NCBI GenBank assembly: GCA_019638355.1 | Contig: JAHBTY010000003.1 | Location: 269,325 to 333,324 of the forward strand | Source of the DNA: Cyclobacteriaceae bacterium | Lineage (GTDB): Bacteria; Bacteroidota; Bacteroidia; Cytophagales; Cyclobacteriaceae | Reading direction: 5' to 3' | DNA: 64,000 nt | In this document: positions 8,932 to 18,223 of the stretch, one piece after another | How the letters are laid out: the number at the start of each line of letters is the position of its first letter | Numbering within the stretch: the stretch's first letter is position 1 | The notes under the pieces: generated by a model | Told to the model about the DNA's origin: nothing | Database searches by the model: none | The model's input: only the letters and a program-made list of their open reading frames with translations | Translations under genes and position numbers: made by a program

Positions 8932-9854
8932 AAAAGCCATTCATTACTTCATTGATTCTATTACTCTTGCTTGCAAGCACTAATACGCATGCCTGCGATG
9001 TGTGCGGCTGTTCGCTGGGCGGAAACTACTTCGGTATTCTACCGCAGTTCAATAAAAATTTTGTGGGCTTGCGCTGGAGCCAGGCGAAGTTTTATGCCCA
9101 CATGAACCACGACAGTCAATACTTAGGCGAAGAATATTCGAACGACACGTATAATAAAGTTGAGTTATGGGGGCGCTTTTATGTAAGCAAACGCATACAG
9201 GTGTTTGCCTTTGTGCCGTACAGCTTCAACAACATGAACGGCACTGAGCAAAAAATAAAAACACATGGCCTTGGCGATATAACCTTGCTTTCAAACATCA
9301 TGCTGCTCAACACAGGCGAAAGCAAAACATCAAAATTTAAACATACGCTGATGGCCGGAGGCGGAATTAAATTACCCACCGGTAAAAACAACCTGGAAGA
9401 TGGAGGCCTGTTGGTTAATCCTAACTTTCAGTTGGGCACCGGCAGTGTGGATTTTTTACTTTCTACGGTTTATACCATCCGTTATCAGAAAGTTGGTTTT
9501 AATACCGAAGCCGGTTATAAAATCAATACGCGCAACAACAACGATTATCGGTTTGGTAACCAGTTCAATCTCTCGGGTCAGTTTTTTTACTGGCAGAATG
9601 TAAAGGCCTTTAGTTTTTTACCCAATGCTGGTCTGCATTACGAAACAGCGCAAAAACACAAAGCCGGAAACATTGAGCAACCCAATACCGGAGGCTCGGC
9701 AGTACTGTTTACCACCGGTATTGAAACCTACTCCAAAAATTTTTCGCTTGGGGTAAACTATAAACATCCGCTCGTACAAAATTATAACAGCGATGCAGTT
9801 TCCTCCATTGAAAGTCGCCAGCGCTGGATTGTATCGTTAACCTATAATTTTTGA
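8928..9854 (+). CDS. Outer-membrane transporter-like protein with N-terminal CDVCGC motif
   Basis: The 308-residue protein has a signal peptide (to about 'STNTHA') followed at once by CDVCGCSLGG, a cysteine motif that could bind metal at the mature N-terminus. The rest is a run of amphipathic beta-strands ending in YNF, consistent with an outer-membrane barrel. Proteins of this kind accompany MbnP-like and MauG-like genes in Bacteroidota and are usually just called transporters. It overlaps the di-haem gene by 4 bp and ends the operon. A role in copper passage is inferred from context. Confidence 0.8.
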   Translation: MKKPFITSLILLLLLASTNTHACDVCGCSLGGNYFGILPQFNKNFVGLRWSQAKFYAHMNHDSQYLGEEYSNDTYNKVELWGRFYVSKRIQVFAFVPYSFNNMNGTEQKIKTHGLGDITLLSNIMLLNTGESKTSKFKHTLMAGGGIKLPTGKNNLEDGGLLVNPNFQLGTGSVDFLLSTVYTIRYQKVGFNTEAGYKINTRNNNDYRFGNQFNLSGQFFYWQNVKAFSFLPNAGLHYETAQKHKAGNIEQPNTGGSAVLFTTGIETYSKNFSLGVNYKHPLVQNYNSDAVSSIESRQRWIVSLTYNF

Positions 9855-9870
9855 TAGATTAGATATTTAC

Positions 9871-10857
9871 TTATTTGTAGTGCAATACCTCTGGATTTAC
9901 AATAGTTATAGGCTTGCCGGTTTGGAAGTAGGAAATAATATTTTCTGCAGCCAGCCGCGCCATGCCGGTGCGGGCTTCGATGGTGGCTGAGCCGATATGC
10001 GGAAGTACTGCCACGTTAGGCATTTCAAGCAGCGGATTGTTGGCTTGCATCGGTTCGGGATTGGTAACATCCAACCCGGCACCCCAGATAGTTCCGTTTT
10101 GCAAGGCTTCAATCAAATCGGTTTCGTTGTGAACGCCACCGCGCGCAGTATTGATAAACACAGCTGTGCGTTTCATTTTCGAAAACACGTGTTTGTTGAA
10201 TAACCCTTTGGTTTCATCCGTTAGTGCACTGTGTACCGAAAGTATATCGCTTTCGCGGAGCAGCGTATCGAAATCAACATAGCGGGCTCCGGTTTCTGTT
10301 TCGGCTTCTATGTTTCGGTTGCGATTGTGGTAGATCACATTCATACCGTACGCACCTTTGCAACGATGCGCCATAATACTACCAATTCTTCCCAACCCAA
10401 AAATGCCTACCGTTTTTCCGCTCAGCTCAAAGCCCAGATTTTTTAACGGCTCAAACTGTTTCCACTCGCCACGTAAAATCAGTTTGTGATTATAAAACAT
10501 TTTACGTGAAACGTTGATCATCAAACCAAAGGCTACATCGGCAGTTGCTTCACTCAATACATCGGGTGTATTGCAGACCGGAATTTTATAATCGGTGGCC
10601 GCAGCTACATCAATGTTATCAAACCCAACGGCAAATTGCGATACGATTTCCAAATGCTTGCAGGTTTCGAAAAATGAACGATCGAGTTTATTAGAGCCCA
10701 GCGAAAGTAATATGTTTGCCTGAAGTGCGTGTTCAATCAGTTCATCTTTTGTCATGGCACGATCGCCTTGCCATACGGTTACATCAAAACCCGCTTGCTT
10801 CAGCATGTCTTCGGCAATGCCTGGAATAATACGGGTAACGAGTACTTTCTTTGACAT
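9871..10857 (-). CDS. D-isomer-specific 2-hydroxyacid dehydrogenase (glyoxylate/hydroxypyruvate reductase type)
   Basis: The 328-residue protein has the two-domain dehydrogenase pattern: an NAD(P)-binding GLGRIG near residue 155, the substrate-binding/catalytic Arg in NTARGG, Glu in NPEPM and catalytic His in LPHIGSAT. Length and motifs fit glycerate dehydrogenase/GhrB-like enzymes that reduce glyoxylate or hydroxypyruvate. The exact substrate cannot be fixed from sequence. It lies 4 bp downstream of the M28 peptidase gene on the same strand and converges with the copper operon. Confidence 0.9.
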   Translation of the reverse strand: MSKKVLVTRIIPGIAEDMLKQAGFDVTVWQGDRAMTKDELIEHALQANILLSLGSNKLDRSFFETCKHLEIVSQFAVGFDNIDVAAATDYKIPVCNTPDVLSEATADVAFGLMINVSRKMFYNHKLILRGEWKQFEPLKNLGFELSGKTVGIFGLGRIGSIMAHRCKGAYGMNVIYHNRNRNIEAETETGARYVDFDTLLRESDILSVHSALTDETKGLFNKHVFSKMKRTAVFINTARGGVHNETDLIEALQNGTIWGAGLDVTNPEPMQANNPLLEMPNVAVLPHIGSATIEARTGMARLAAENIISYFQTGKPITIVNPEVLHYK

Positions 10858-10861
10858 GAAA

Positions 10862-12943
10862 TTATTTCGCTAATGTTGTAATGTTCTCCAGCTTATTCTT
10901 TAAACGTGTAATAGCCGCTAAATATTTTTGCTCCCACTTGGTTAAGTTGGCCGTTGACTTATTCGCCACTTCATACTGAAAGCCGGGCAAGATAGCCGAT
11001 GAATAACCACTGTACGGATCGGGCGATGCATACAACGATTTATACCAGTTGCCAAACGGCATGCCTTCCTGATCAATCCATTGCCGTTCCAATAACAATA
11101 ATTCTGCATTGATGGTTTTGAGTTGCGCTGCATTGGCAGAATTTAATGCTGCCTCGCATGCTTCACCAACTTTCTTTAATTCATCGGAAGCTTTCAATAA
11201 TGTTTCGAACGAAAATTTGGTTGGAGATTTATCGTAAGCCGCAATTGCTTTTTGAATCCCTTCGAAGTGCGTACGCAAATCGGTTCCATACCGACTTACA
11301 TTATACGGTATCACATCGGCATTAGCCAGGCGCAAAGCGGCAATGCCAAATACACGTTCCACCAATGGGCCCATGTTAAATTGTGGATCAGAAAATTTTT
11401 CATAGAAATAAAACGTATCGTGATTGGAGTGATACATGGTTGGACCGCCCGTGCCACCGCTCCACGATGGAATGCCCACGTGGGTATAGAATGCAATGTG
11501 ATCGGAACCACCACCTAAGTTACCGATTGGTGGGGCCGGACTTTGTTTGCGCCAATGATCGTAAACACTTTTTGCTGAATCGGGATAGGGAATCACTTTT
11601 GTGGATTCGATGATCAATCCTTTCAATGAAGGACTGGATGCTCCCCCAAAGTTTCTTCCACTCACGGCACCATCGGCATTAAAGTAGGCTACACCTTTTG
11701 CATTGAGTTCATCACGAAATTGTTCTACCCATTCGGTTGAACCAATTACACCTTGCTCTTCAGCATCCCAGTGTGCAATTTTTATGGTGCGCTTTGGTTT
11801 GTAACCGGCTTGCGCCAGTTTGCCAAGCGATTCGCTTAATGACAATAACATAGCGGTGCCACTGTTCGGATCGGTAGCTCCGTGGCCCCACGCATCGTAA
11901 TGCGAACCGGCAATAATCCATTCGTTGGGCGATTCAGAACCAACTAACGTTCCCACCACATTATATACGCGTTGAATTTTTCTTTCTTGCTGCACACTCA
12001 CGCGCACCTTTAATTCTGAACCACCTTCCAATCGGTAAGTGTAGGGTAAGCCACCTTGCCAGCCAGCCGGAACAACTTTGCCTTTCATGCGGGCAAAAAT
12101 TTCTTTAGCTGAACCATATGGCAAAGGCAAAACAGGAATGGAATGCATGCCGCTTACTTCTTCTGGTTTTTTGCGAACAATTTTTTTCTTTCCATCAATG
12201 GGTAGTGCGGGTTCGAATGGTGTGAGCGGATCGCCCGTCCAATCGGCTGTGAGTAATGAGCCGCGTTGAATACTGCTTTCATTGAAGTATGGGCCTTCCG
12301 GATAAACCAGGCCTTTGGTGTAACCGCTATCGCCCGGATCGGTAAAAATGATTAAGCCTGCGGCTCCGGCCGCTTGTGCATACTTGGCCTTGTAGCCACG
12401 AAAGTTTCCGCCATAGCGGGCTATTACGATTTTACCTTTTACAGAGATGCCCATCTCGGCAAGCTTTTCAAAATCTTCCCTGCGACCGTAATTAGCATAT
12501 ACCACTTCAGCGGTTACATCGCCTGAGCCGGTATAGGCATTAAAGCCTACCGGTAAATTCGGATTAGCCGTAAACGGGTCTTCGTGGTGGATGTACTCTT
12601 TGTTGTTAAGTGGAATGCGAACAGGCTCCACCACTTCTACATAAGCGGTGCCGGGCATTACCGGTAAATAAATATCGTATGGAAAAATTTCTACCTGCAA
12701 ACCTGCTTTACGCATGACTTCGGCCATGTAATCGCGCACACGTTCGTTGGCTTTGCTGCCGGCTATGTGCGGTTCTTTGGTAAGTTCTTTTAAATGATTT
12801 TTGTAGCGCTCGTTCTGCTGCTGTTGCAGAAAAACTTCTTCGGCTTTGGTTTGCGTAGCAGAACTGGTGGGTGAAAAGCCATAGTAGGTTTGGCTGAAGG
12901 CGGGGAAAGATAATACTAAAAACAGGCCGAAAAGAGTTTTCAT
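10862..12943 (-). CDS. M28-family zinc metallopeptidase (glutamate carboxypeptidase II-like)
   Basis: The 693-residue secreted protein has a signal peptide (to about 'FPAFSQ'), then a protease-associated domain (about 110-270), an M28 catalytic core and a C-terminal transferrin-receptor-like dimerisation domain. Zinc ligands are seen in order: His in GSHYDAWGHG, Asp in DPNSGT, Glu-Glu in DAEEQG, Asp in FNADGA and a late His in YHSNHDTF. This layout is that of glutamate carboxypeptidase II and its bacterial homologues, which remove C-terminal residues or short peptides. Probably periplasmic or secreted. The following dehydrogenase is 4 bp away. Confidence 0.92.
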   Translation of the reverse strand: MKTLFGLFLVLSFPAFSQTYYGFSPTSSATQTKAEEVFLQQQQNERYKNHLKELTKEPHIAGSKANERVRDYMAEVMRKAGLQVEIFPYDIYLPVMPGTAYVEVVEPVRIPLNNKEYIHHEDPFTANPNLPVGFNAYTGSGDVTAEVVYANYGRREDFEKLAEMGISVKGKIVIARYGGNFRGYKAKYAQAAGAAGLIIFTDPGDSGYTKGLVYPEGPYFNESSIQRGSLLTADWTGDPLTPFEPALPIDGKKKIVRKKPEEVSGMHSIPVLPLPYGSAKEIFARMKGKVVPAGWQGGLPYTYRLEGGSELKVRVSVQQERKIQRVYNVVGTLVGSESPNEWIIAGSHYDAWGHGATDPNSGTAMLLSLSESLGKLAQAGYKPKRTIKIAHWDAEEQGVIGSTEWVEQFRDELNAKGVAYFNADGAVSGRNFGGASSPSLKGLIIESTKVIPYPDSAKSVYDHWRKQSPAPPIGNLGGGSDHIAFYTHVGIPSWSGGTGGPTMYHSNHDTFYFYEKFSDPQFNMGPLVERVFGIAALRLANADVIPYNVSRYGTDLRTHFEGIQKAIAAYDKSPTKFSFETLLKASDELKKVGEACEAALNSANAAQLKTINAELLLLERQWIDQEGMPFGNWYKSLYASPDPYSGYSSAILPGFQYEVANKSTANLTKWEQKYLAAITRLKNKLENITTLAK

Positions 12944-13034
12944 GTAGTTATGATTTAGTCTCTAAAGGAAATAAAATCTTTTGATTGAAGCTTATTACTT
13001 TCTCTTAGTGGTTGAAAGAATTCTATTTTATAGA

Positions 13035-14222
13035 TTAAACCTTATTTTTCCTCACCAAAATATAATGCTGCTTGGCCGAGCCCCAATGGTAACCCAACGA
13101 GAACGGCAGTTTTTGTCGTGTGGTGGAGGCTTTGAATGCTGAGTCTAAATCGGGTTGGTAACGCGCATCACCAAAATCTTTAACGGGCTTTACATACTCG
13201 CCATAAAACTGCACTTCAAAACCAAGATTCTTTTTAAAGTCTTTATACGGAATGCCGGTATCGTCCTGAAAAAGGTTTTCGGTGTGTGCCAGAATCAAAC
13301 CCTTTATACTTGTAAAATGTGTGTTGTGCATTAAGTAGCTGGCCGATTTTACAAACGTATTGAACGGTGCATGATTGGTTACAAACGTTACAAAGCCTGG
13401 TCGCTCCGTTAAGCCACCATTTGAAATGCTGACGGAAAAATAGTAGATGGTTTTAATTTCTTGTGTGGCAAGATTTCGCACCACCAGTTTTACTCCGGGT
13501 GTCTTTTCCCAATGCAATTTCTTAATGTCTACTTCGGTTTCGTTTCCAGTGCTGTCAATTCCAATAAAGGTTTGCGAAACAAATTCATGGCCCGAACGCT
13601 GAATAAAGAAGTACAAAGGTGGTAACACGCCCTTCACCTGCTTCAGATCGGTTTTCATATGCTTAGTTATGAAATAGCTTTTCTGAAAGATGTCGCGCAA
13701 CGAAACACCAAGCGTATCTAAAAATTTATCACGATCCGATAAGGGTAATGTATCCAATTGCGGCACGGCAGCAATGGGTTCGAGCGCAGCTAAAATATAC
13801 GTGGAGGCATGCGGGTACAGGTAGTTGGCGTGTAAAAAGTCGGGCCCGGAGAAAGGATAGAAAAGCGTGAGTGAATCGTTGTGTTGTGCCAGGGTGCTAT
13901 CGCGCCAGCCACTCATTTTGCTTAACCGGGTTTCAAACATCTTGTCCCAGTTTTTATCCATGGCAGTTTTGTATTCCTGCCAGTAGTGATCACTTTCTAG
14001 AGTAGAAAAAGAATTGGAATCAAGTTGAGGCAAGCCGGCTACAAAACGTGCAAGATTATCCAAAGCAGAGTCTTTGTAAATAACGGGTTGGGGTGGAGCA
14101 ATATCCACAATGGTCACAGTATCAACTGCAAGCGTATCGGTTTCAATAGTTTCGGTTTTTTCAGTAGTAGGTGAGCACGCAAAGAGTGTTGCTGCCAGCA
14201 GGCAGGTAAAAAATAATTTCAT
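13035..14222 (-). CDS. Hypothetical lipoprotein coupled to an amino-acid permease
   Basis: The 395-residue protein carries a lipoprotein signal (LLAATLFACS, Cys16) followed by a Thr-rich linker. I do not recognise a named domain. Visible features include 'FYPFSGPDFLHANYLYPHA' and several aromatic, strand-like segments, as in secreted Bacteroidota proteins of unknown function. Its start codon overlaps the stop of the upstream permease (ATGA), so the two are translationally coupled. A periplasmic role connected with the permease is an inference from this coupling only. Confidence 0.8.
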   Translation of the reverse strand: MKLFFTCLLAATLFACSPTTEKTETIETDTLAVDTVTIVDIAPPQPVIYKDSALDNLARFVAGLPQLDSNSFSTLESDHYWQEYKTAMDKNWDKMFETRLSKMSGWRDSTLAQHNDSLTLFYPFSGPDFLHANYLYPHASTYILAALEPIAAVPQLDTLPLSDRDKFLDTLGVSLRDIFQKSYFITKHMKTDLKQVKGVLPPLYFFIQRSGHEFVSQTFIGIDSTGNETEVDIKKLHWEKTPGVKLVVRNLATQEIKTIYYFSVSISNGGLTERPGFVTFVTNHAPFNTFVKSASYLMHNTHFTSIKGLILAHTENLFQDDTGIPYKDFKKNLGFEVQFYGEYVKPVKDFGDARYQPDLDSAFKASTTRQKLPFSLGYHWGSAKQHYILVRKNKV

Positions 14223-15529
14223 ATATCGGAGTCCTGTTTTTGATTAAAGCGGTTTGCTAAAATATAAAGTATGTAACCGGGAATTAATGTTGCCAATGAA
14301 TAAATCAAAATCATCGGATCATCGGCCGCTACATAATAAATCATCCAAATCGTACACCCCACAAAGATAAGTGGCGTAATCGGATAGAGTGGCACTTTGT
14401 AGGCATCAGCATGGGGATGCTGTTTGCGTAACCAAAAAATCCCGATTACGGTAATCATCGAAAAGATGGAAAGACTAACCGAGATGTATTGAATAATCTC
14501 TTTGAATGAACTAACCAACACCAAAAAGATAGCCCATGCACCTTGGGCAAGAATGGCTAAGTATGGCATTTCATATTTATTTTTTCGGGTGAAGATTTTC
14601 AATAAACCATAATCTTCGCCCATGGCTTCGGTAACACGCGGCCCTGCAATGGTCATGGCACTAAGCGTGGATAGCAAGGCCACACTAAAGATACCCGCGA
14701 AAACAAATCCAACTTTCTCGCCAAATAATTTGTAGGCCACCACATTGCCAATGTCGTTCTGGCCATCCAGCTCTGTAAAAGGAGCGGAGTACATAAACAT
14801 CGCATTAAGCAAAAGATAGATTACAACTACGATGCCGGTACCAGCCACGAGTGAAAGAGGTAAATTACGTTTAGGATTTTCCAGGTTGCCGGCAATGTAA
14901 GCCGAGGCATTCCAACCCGTATAGGCATACACCACAAATACCAACGAGGTTGCAAACCCTGAGCTTAAGATAAGATTAAGATCGCCCGGCTGTGGAAGAA
15001 AGTTTACGGTTGCACTGGAGTCGGCAACAAAAAAGGGCGTAACACAAAAGAAAGCAATGAGGCTAAGTTTTAATGTCGTAAGAATGGTTTGTGCAATGCC
15101 TCCGGTTTTTACACCAAACCAATGAATGGTTGATACCAATATAATTGCCGCAACTGCAATCAGCTCGGTAGAAATTCCCAAAGCTTCGGTAGCATAGGCT
15201 CCAATGGCAATGGCTACGGCCGATATGGCTCCGGCAAAACCAACAATGGCACTCATCCACCCACTTAAAAAACCAAGAGCCGGATGAAAAATTTTGGCCA
15301 GGTATAAATACTCGCCACCCGATCTTTTTAAAGTTGTGGCAATCTCTGCGTATGTAAACGCACCTGATAGAGCCACTACACCGCCCACCAACCACAAAAC
15401 CAAAATCACAAACCCGGAAGGCAAAGGCCCCACCTGATAACCCAACGATGTGAATACTCCCGTACCAATCATGTTGGCAATTACCAGCATAATGGCTACC
15501 GGCAGGGTGTATTTTCGTAGCGAATCCAT
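14219..15529 (-). CDS. APC-superfamily amino-acid permease
   Basis: The 436-residue protein consists almost entirely of about twelve hydrophobic segments. The N-terminal 'MIGTGVFTSLGYQ' is the conserved first-helix unwound GxG segment of the amino acid-polyamine-organocation family, and 'FAYTGWNASAYIAGNLENPKRNLP' fits helix 6 of LAT-like members. It is probably an inner-membrane amino-acid transporter or exchanger; the substrate cannot be read. It is divergently oriented from the CocE-like gene and coupled to the downstream lipoprotein. Confidence 0.9.
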   Translation of the reverse strand: MDSLRKYTLPVAIMLVIANMIGTGVFTSLGYQVGPLPSGFVILVLWLVGGVVALSGAFTYAEIATTLKRSGGEYLYLAKIFHPALGFLSGWMSAIVGFAGAISAVAIAIGAYATEALGISTELIAVAAIILVSTIHWFGVKTGGIAQTILTTLKLSLIAFFCVTPFFVADSSATVNFLPQPGDLNLILSSGFATSLVFVVYAYTGWNASAYIAGNLENPKRNLPLSLVAGTGIVVVIYLLLNAMFMYSAPFTELDGQNDIGNVVAYKLFGEKVGFVFAGIFSVALLSTLSAMTIAGPRVTEAMGEDYGLLKIFTRKNKYEMPYLAILAQGAWAIFLVLVSSFKEIIQYISVSLSIFSMITVIGIFWLRKQHPHADAYKVPLYPITPLIFVGCTIWMIYYVAADDPMILIYSLATLIPGYILYILANRFNQKQDSDI

Positions 15530-15599
15530 GAATAAAACCGAGAAGATGCACAGAGTATCTCAAAAAGCAAAATGTCATCGCTTGGATTCAAAAAAACCA

Positions 15600-15630
15600 T
15601 TGTACATGCATTGCCTTATCACTACTTTTC
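15600..15630 (+). promoter_or_regulatory. Probable promoter of the secreted hydrolase operon
   Basis: TTG (15600-15602), a 20-nt spacer and TACTTTTC (15623-15630) give seven of eight matches to TAnnTTTG. The ATG at 15654 lies 23 nt further on. Confidence 0.4.
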
Positions 15631-15653
15631 AGGCTACTGAAATTCAAAATTGT

Positions 15654-17549
15654 ATGAAACAACTTTTTGCCTTTTTGCTTGTGGCTCTTGCTGGTTCGGC
15701 CAGTGCCCAGATTGATTCGGTTTACATGCGCACCCACTACGACCTTACGGAGGTGCAAATTCCCATGCGCGATGGGATAAAACTTTTTGCCATTGTCTAT
15801 ACACCCAAAGATCAATCGCAGAAGCACCCGATTTTATTGAATCGAACTTGTTACAATGCCTCCAACTATAGCAATTATAAAACCGGGGGCTATCCATCGC
15901 CCTACCTGATTAAAGACAAGTACATTTTGGTTTATCAGGATGTGCGCGGCCGCTACATGAGCGAGGGAGCGTTCGATAACATGCGGCCTAATATTCCCGG
16001 TAACGACCGCAAGAATAAAAAAGACATTGACGAAAGTTCCGATACCTGGGATACCATTGATTGGTTGGTGAAAAATCTGAAAAACAATAATGGTCGCGTG
16101 GGCATGTACGGAATTTCCTATCCGGGTTTTTATACTGCAGCGGCTATTCCCGATGCGCATCCGGCACTAAAAGCCTCATCGCCACAAGCACCCATTTCCG
16201 ATTTCTGGTTCGATGACTTTCACCATAACGGTGCCTATCTGCAAAGCTATACCGCAGCTTTCGGTGTGTTTGGCTATCAGAAAGAAGGACAGACCAAACA
16301 AGATTGGTTTATGGACGAGATTATGCGATTCTATAAAGATGCACCAAAAGATGGTTATCAATTTAACCTCGACCTCGGCCCATTGAAGAACGTAACCGAA
16401 AAATATCATCACGATAATTTTTTCTGGCATCAGATTGTGGATCATCCCAACTATGACGACTTCTGGCAAAAACGAAACCTGTTACCGCATCTTACCAATG
16501 TAAAACATGCCGTTATGACGGTAGGTGGCTGGTACGATGCCGAAGATTTATATGGCCCACTTAGTATTTATAAAAAAATTGAAGCGAGTAGTCCCACAGC
16601 ACAAAACACTATAGTAATGGGTCCGTGGAGTCATGGCGATTGGGCTCGTGAATCGGGTTTTCAGGCTGTGAATCATATTTATTTTGGTGATAGTATCTCA
16701 ACTTTTTACCAGCGTGAAATTGAGCGGAAGTTTTTTAATTCATTGCTGAAAGAAAATACGAGTTCTGGTTTACCGGAGGCGTTCATGTTTGATTGCGGAC
16801 TAAAGACGTGGAACAAGTTTGATCAATGGCCACCGAAAGGAATTCCACCCATTAAACTTTACTTTGGTGAGAACGGAAAACTATCGGTTAACCAACCATT
16901 AAAACCCGATGCTGCTTTTGAGTATGTGAGCGATCCGGCCAAACCGGTGCCGTATGTTTCGCAAACCGAAGGCTTAACCTTTACACCCCGCAGATTTATG
17001 ACGGACGATCAGCGTCATGCATCCACCCGCCCTGATGTAATTACGTTTGAAACCGAAGCACTTGCAGATAATATAACCCTTGCCGGTGAGATTATGGCAA
17101 AACTGAAAGTGGCCATTAGCAGCACCGATGCCGATTTTATTGTGAAGTTGATTGATGTGTATCCGAACGATCATCCTAACTATAAACACAATCCCAATAA
17201 TATTATCATGGGTGGTTATCAGCAATTGGTTCGCCACGAAGTATTTCGCGGAAGGTGGCGCAATAGTTTTGAAAAGCCCGAACCATTTAAGCCGGGTGAG
17301 ATTACGGATGTAAACATTACCCTGCAGGATATTCTACACACGTTTAAGAAAGGCCATAAAATTATGGTACAGATTCACAGCACTTGGTTTCCGTATATCG
17401 ATCGCAACCCACAGAAGTATGTGGACAATATTTATAAAGCTAATGCCGAAGATTTTATAAAAGCAACTATTAAAGTTTATGGTTCATCGGTAGTAGAGAT
17501 TGGCGGTGGCGAAAAGTTGAACACAAAAATTGATACCTTTAAAAAATGA
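15654..17549 (+). CDS. CocE/NonD-family hydrolase (X-Pro dipeptidyl-peptidase S15-like), secreted
   Basis: I chose the ATG at 15654 because it begins a good signal peptide (MKQLFAFLLVALAGSASAQ); upstream in-frame codons add an implausible 68-residue extension. The mature enzyme shows the nucleophile motif GMYGISYPG, a typical 'YQDVRGRYMSEG' oxyanion region, and the C-terminal jelly-roll domain of CocE/NonD proteins. Members cleave acyl or amide bonds (cocaine esterase, glutaryl acylase, X-Pro peptidase). The 631-residue length is normal. The stop overlaps the next start (ATGA), so it heads a three-gene secreted hydrolase operon. Confidence 0.9.
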   Translation: MKQLFAFLLVALAGSASAQIDSVYMRTHYDLTEVQIPMRDGIKLFAIVYTPKDQSQKHPILLNRTCYNASNYSNYKTGGYPSPYLIKDKYILVYQDVRGRYMSEGAFDNMRPNIPGNDRKNKKDIDESSDTWDTIDWLVKNLKNNNGRVGMYGISYPGFYTAAAIPDAHPALKASSPQAPISDFWFDDFHHNGAYLQSYTAAFGVFGYQKEGQTKQDWFMDEIMRFYKDAPKDGYQFNLDLGPLKNVTEKYHHDNFFWHQIVDHPNYDDFWQKRNLLPHLTNVKHAVMTVGGWYDAEDLYGPLSIYKKIEASSPTAQNTIVMGPWSHGDWARESGFQAVNHIYFGDSISTFYQREIERKFFNSLLKENTSSGLPEAFMFDCGLKTWNKFDQWPPKGIPPIKLYFGENGKLSVNQPLKPDAAFEYVSDPAKPVPYVSQTEGLTFTPRRFMTDDQRHASTRPDVITFETEALADNITLAGEIMAKLKVAISSTDADFIVKLIDVYPNDHPNYKHNPNNIIMGGYQQLVRHEVFRGRWRNSFEKPEPFKPGEITDVNITLQDILHTFKKGHKIMVQIHSTWFPYIDRNPQKYVDNIYKANAEDFIKATIKVYGSSVVEIGGGEKLNTKIDTFKK

Positions 17550-18220
17550 AAGTGATTGCAATCTTACTTCTGGCAATTGGTTCCATACATTCGTTCGCGC
17601 AAAAGCGTACGTATGATACAGTACCTAACATGCCCGAGCATTATTGGGTAAGGCTGGAGAAATTCAAAAAAGAACCGGTAGTGCCCGGCAAAATTGTTTT
17701 CCTCGGCAATAGTATTACCGAAGGTGGTAAGTGGAAACAACTGCTCAAAGATTCAACCGTAATTAACCGCGGTATCTCTGGTGATAATACGTTTGGTGTG
17801 CTCGCACGCCTGAATGAAATTATAAAACTGAAGCCATCGTCATTGTTTGTGTTGATTGGCACCAATGATTTGTCGAAAAAAATTCCGGATGAAGTAATTC
17901 TGGAAAATATGTTTACAATTATTTCAAGAATAAAGTCAGGGTCGCCCAAAACCAAAATATATATTCAGAGTATTCTTCCGGTTAACGAAACGATAGAACG
18001 TTTTCCGCCACAGTTTAATAACAGTACGCATATTAATACGATAAACGATCAGCTGGCGCGATATGCAGCGCGGTTGCGCTATACCTACGTAGATTTGTAC
18101 GGAAAATTTATCGATAACCAGGGTAGGTTAGATGCAAAATATACCTATGATGGTTTGCATTTAAATGCTGCCGGTTATCAGCGCTGGGTAGAAATATTAA
18201 AGGAGTTAAAACACTTATAA
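17546..18220 (+). CDS. SGNH/GDSL-family hydrolase, secreted
   Basis: The 224-residue protein has a short signal peptide (to about 'IHSFAQ') and the SGNH blocks: GNSIT (block I Ser), GISGDN (block II Gly), IGTND (block III Asn) and DGLHLN (block V Asp/His). This is the layout of GDSL esterases such as platelet-activating-factor acetylhydrolase-like and acetyl-xylan or sialate O-acetylesterases. Substrate unknown. It overlaps the upstream CocE-like gene by 4 bp and precedes a BNR-repeat protein, which suggests a joint role in degrading an extracellular polymer or glycan. Confidence 0.9.
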   Translation: MKVIAILLLAIGSIHSFAQKRTYDTVPNMPEHYWVRLEKFKKEPVVPGKIVFLGNSITEGGKWKQLLKDSTVINRGISGDNTFGVLARLNEIIKLKPSSLFVLIGTNDLSKKIPDEVILENMFTIISRIKSGSPKTKIYIQSILPVNETIERFPPQFNNSTHINTINDQLARYAARLRYTYVDLYGKFIDNQGRLDAKYTYDGLHLNAAGYQRWVEILKELKHL

Positions 18221-18223
18221 GAA

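Noticed and set aside
15450-15653. Longer start of the CocE-like gene
   Set aside because: It would overlap the divergent permease gene and hide an otherwise clear signal peptide at 15654.
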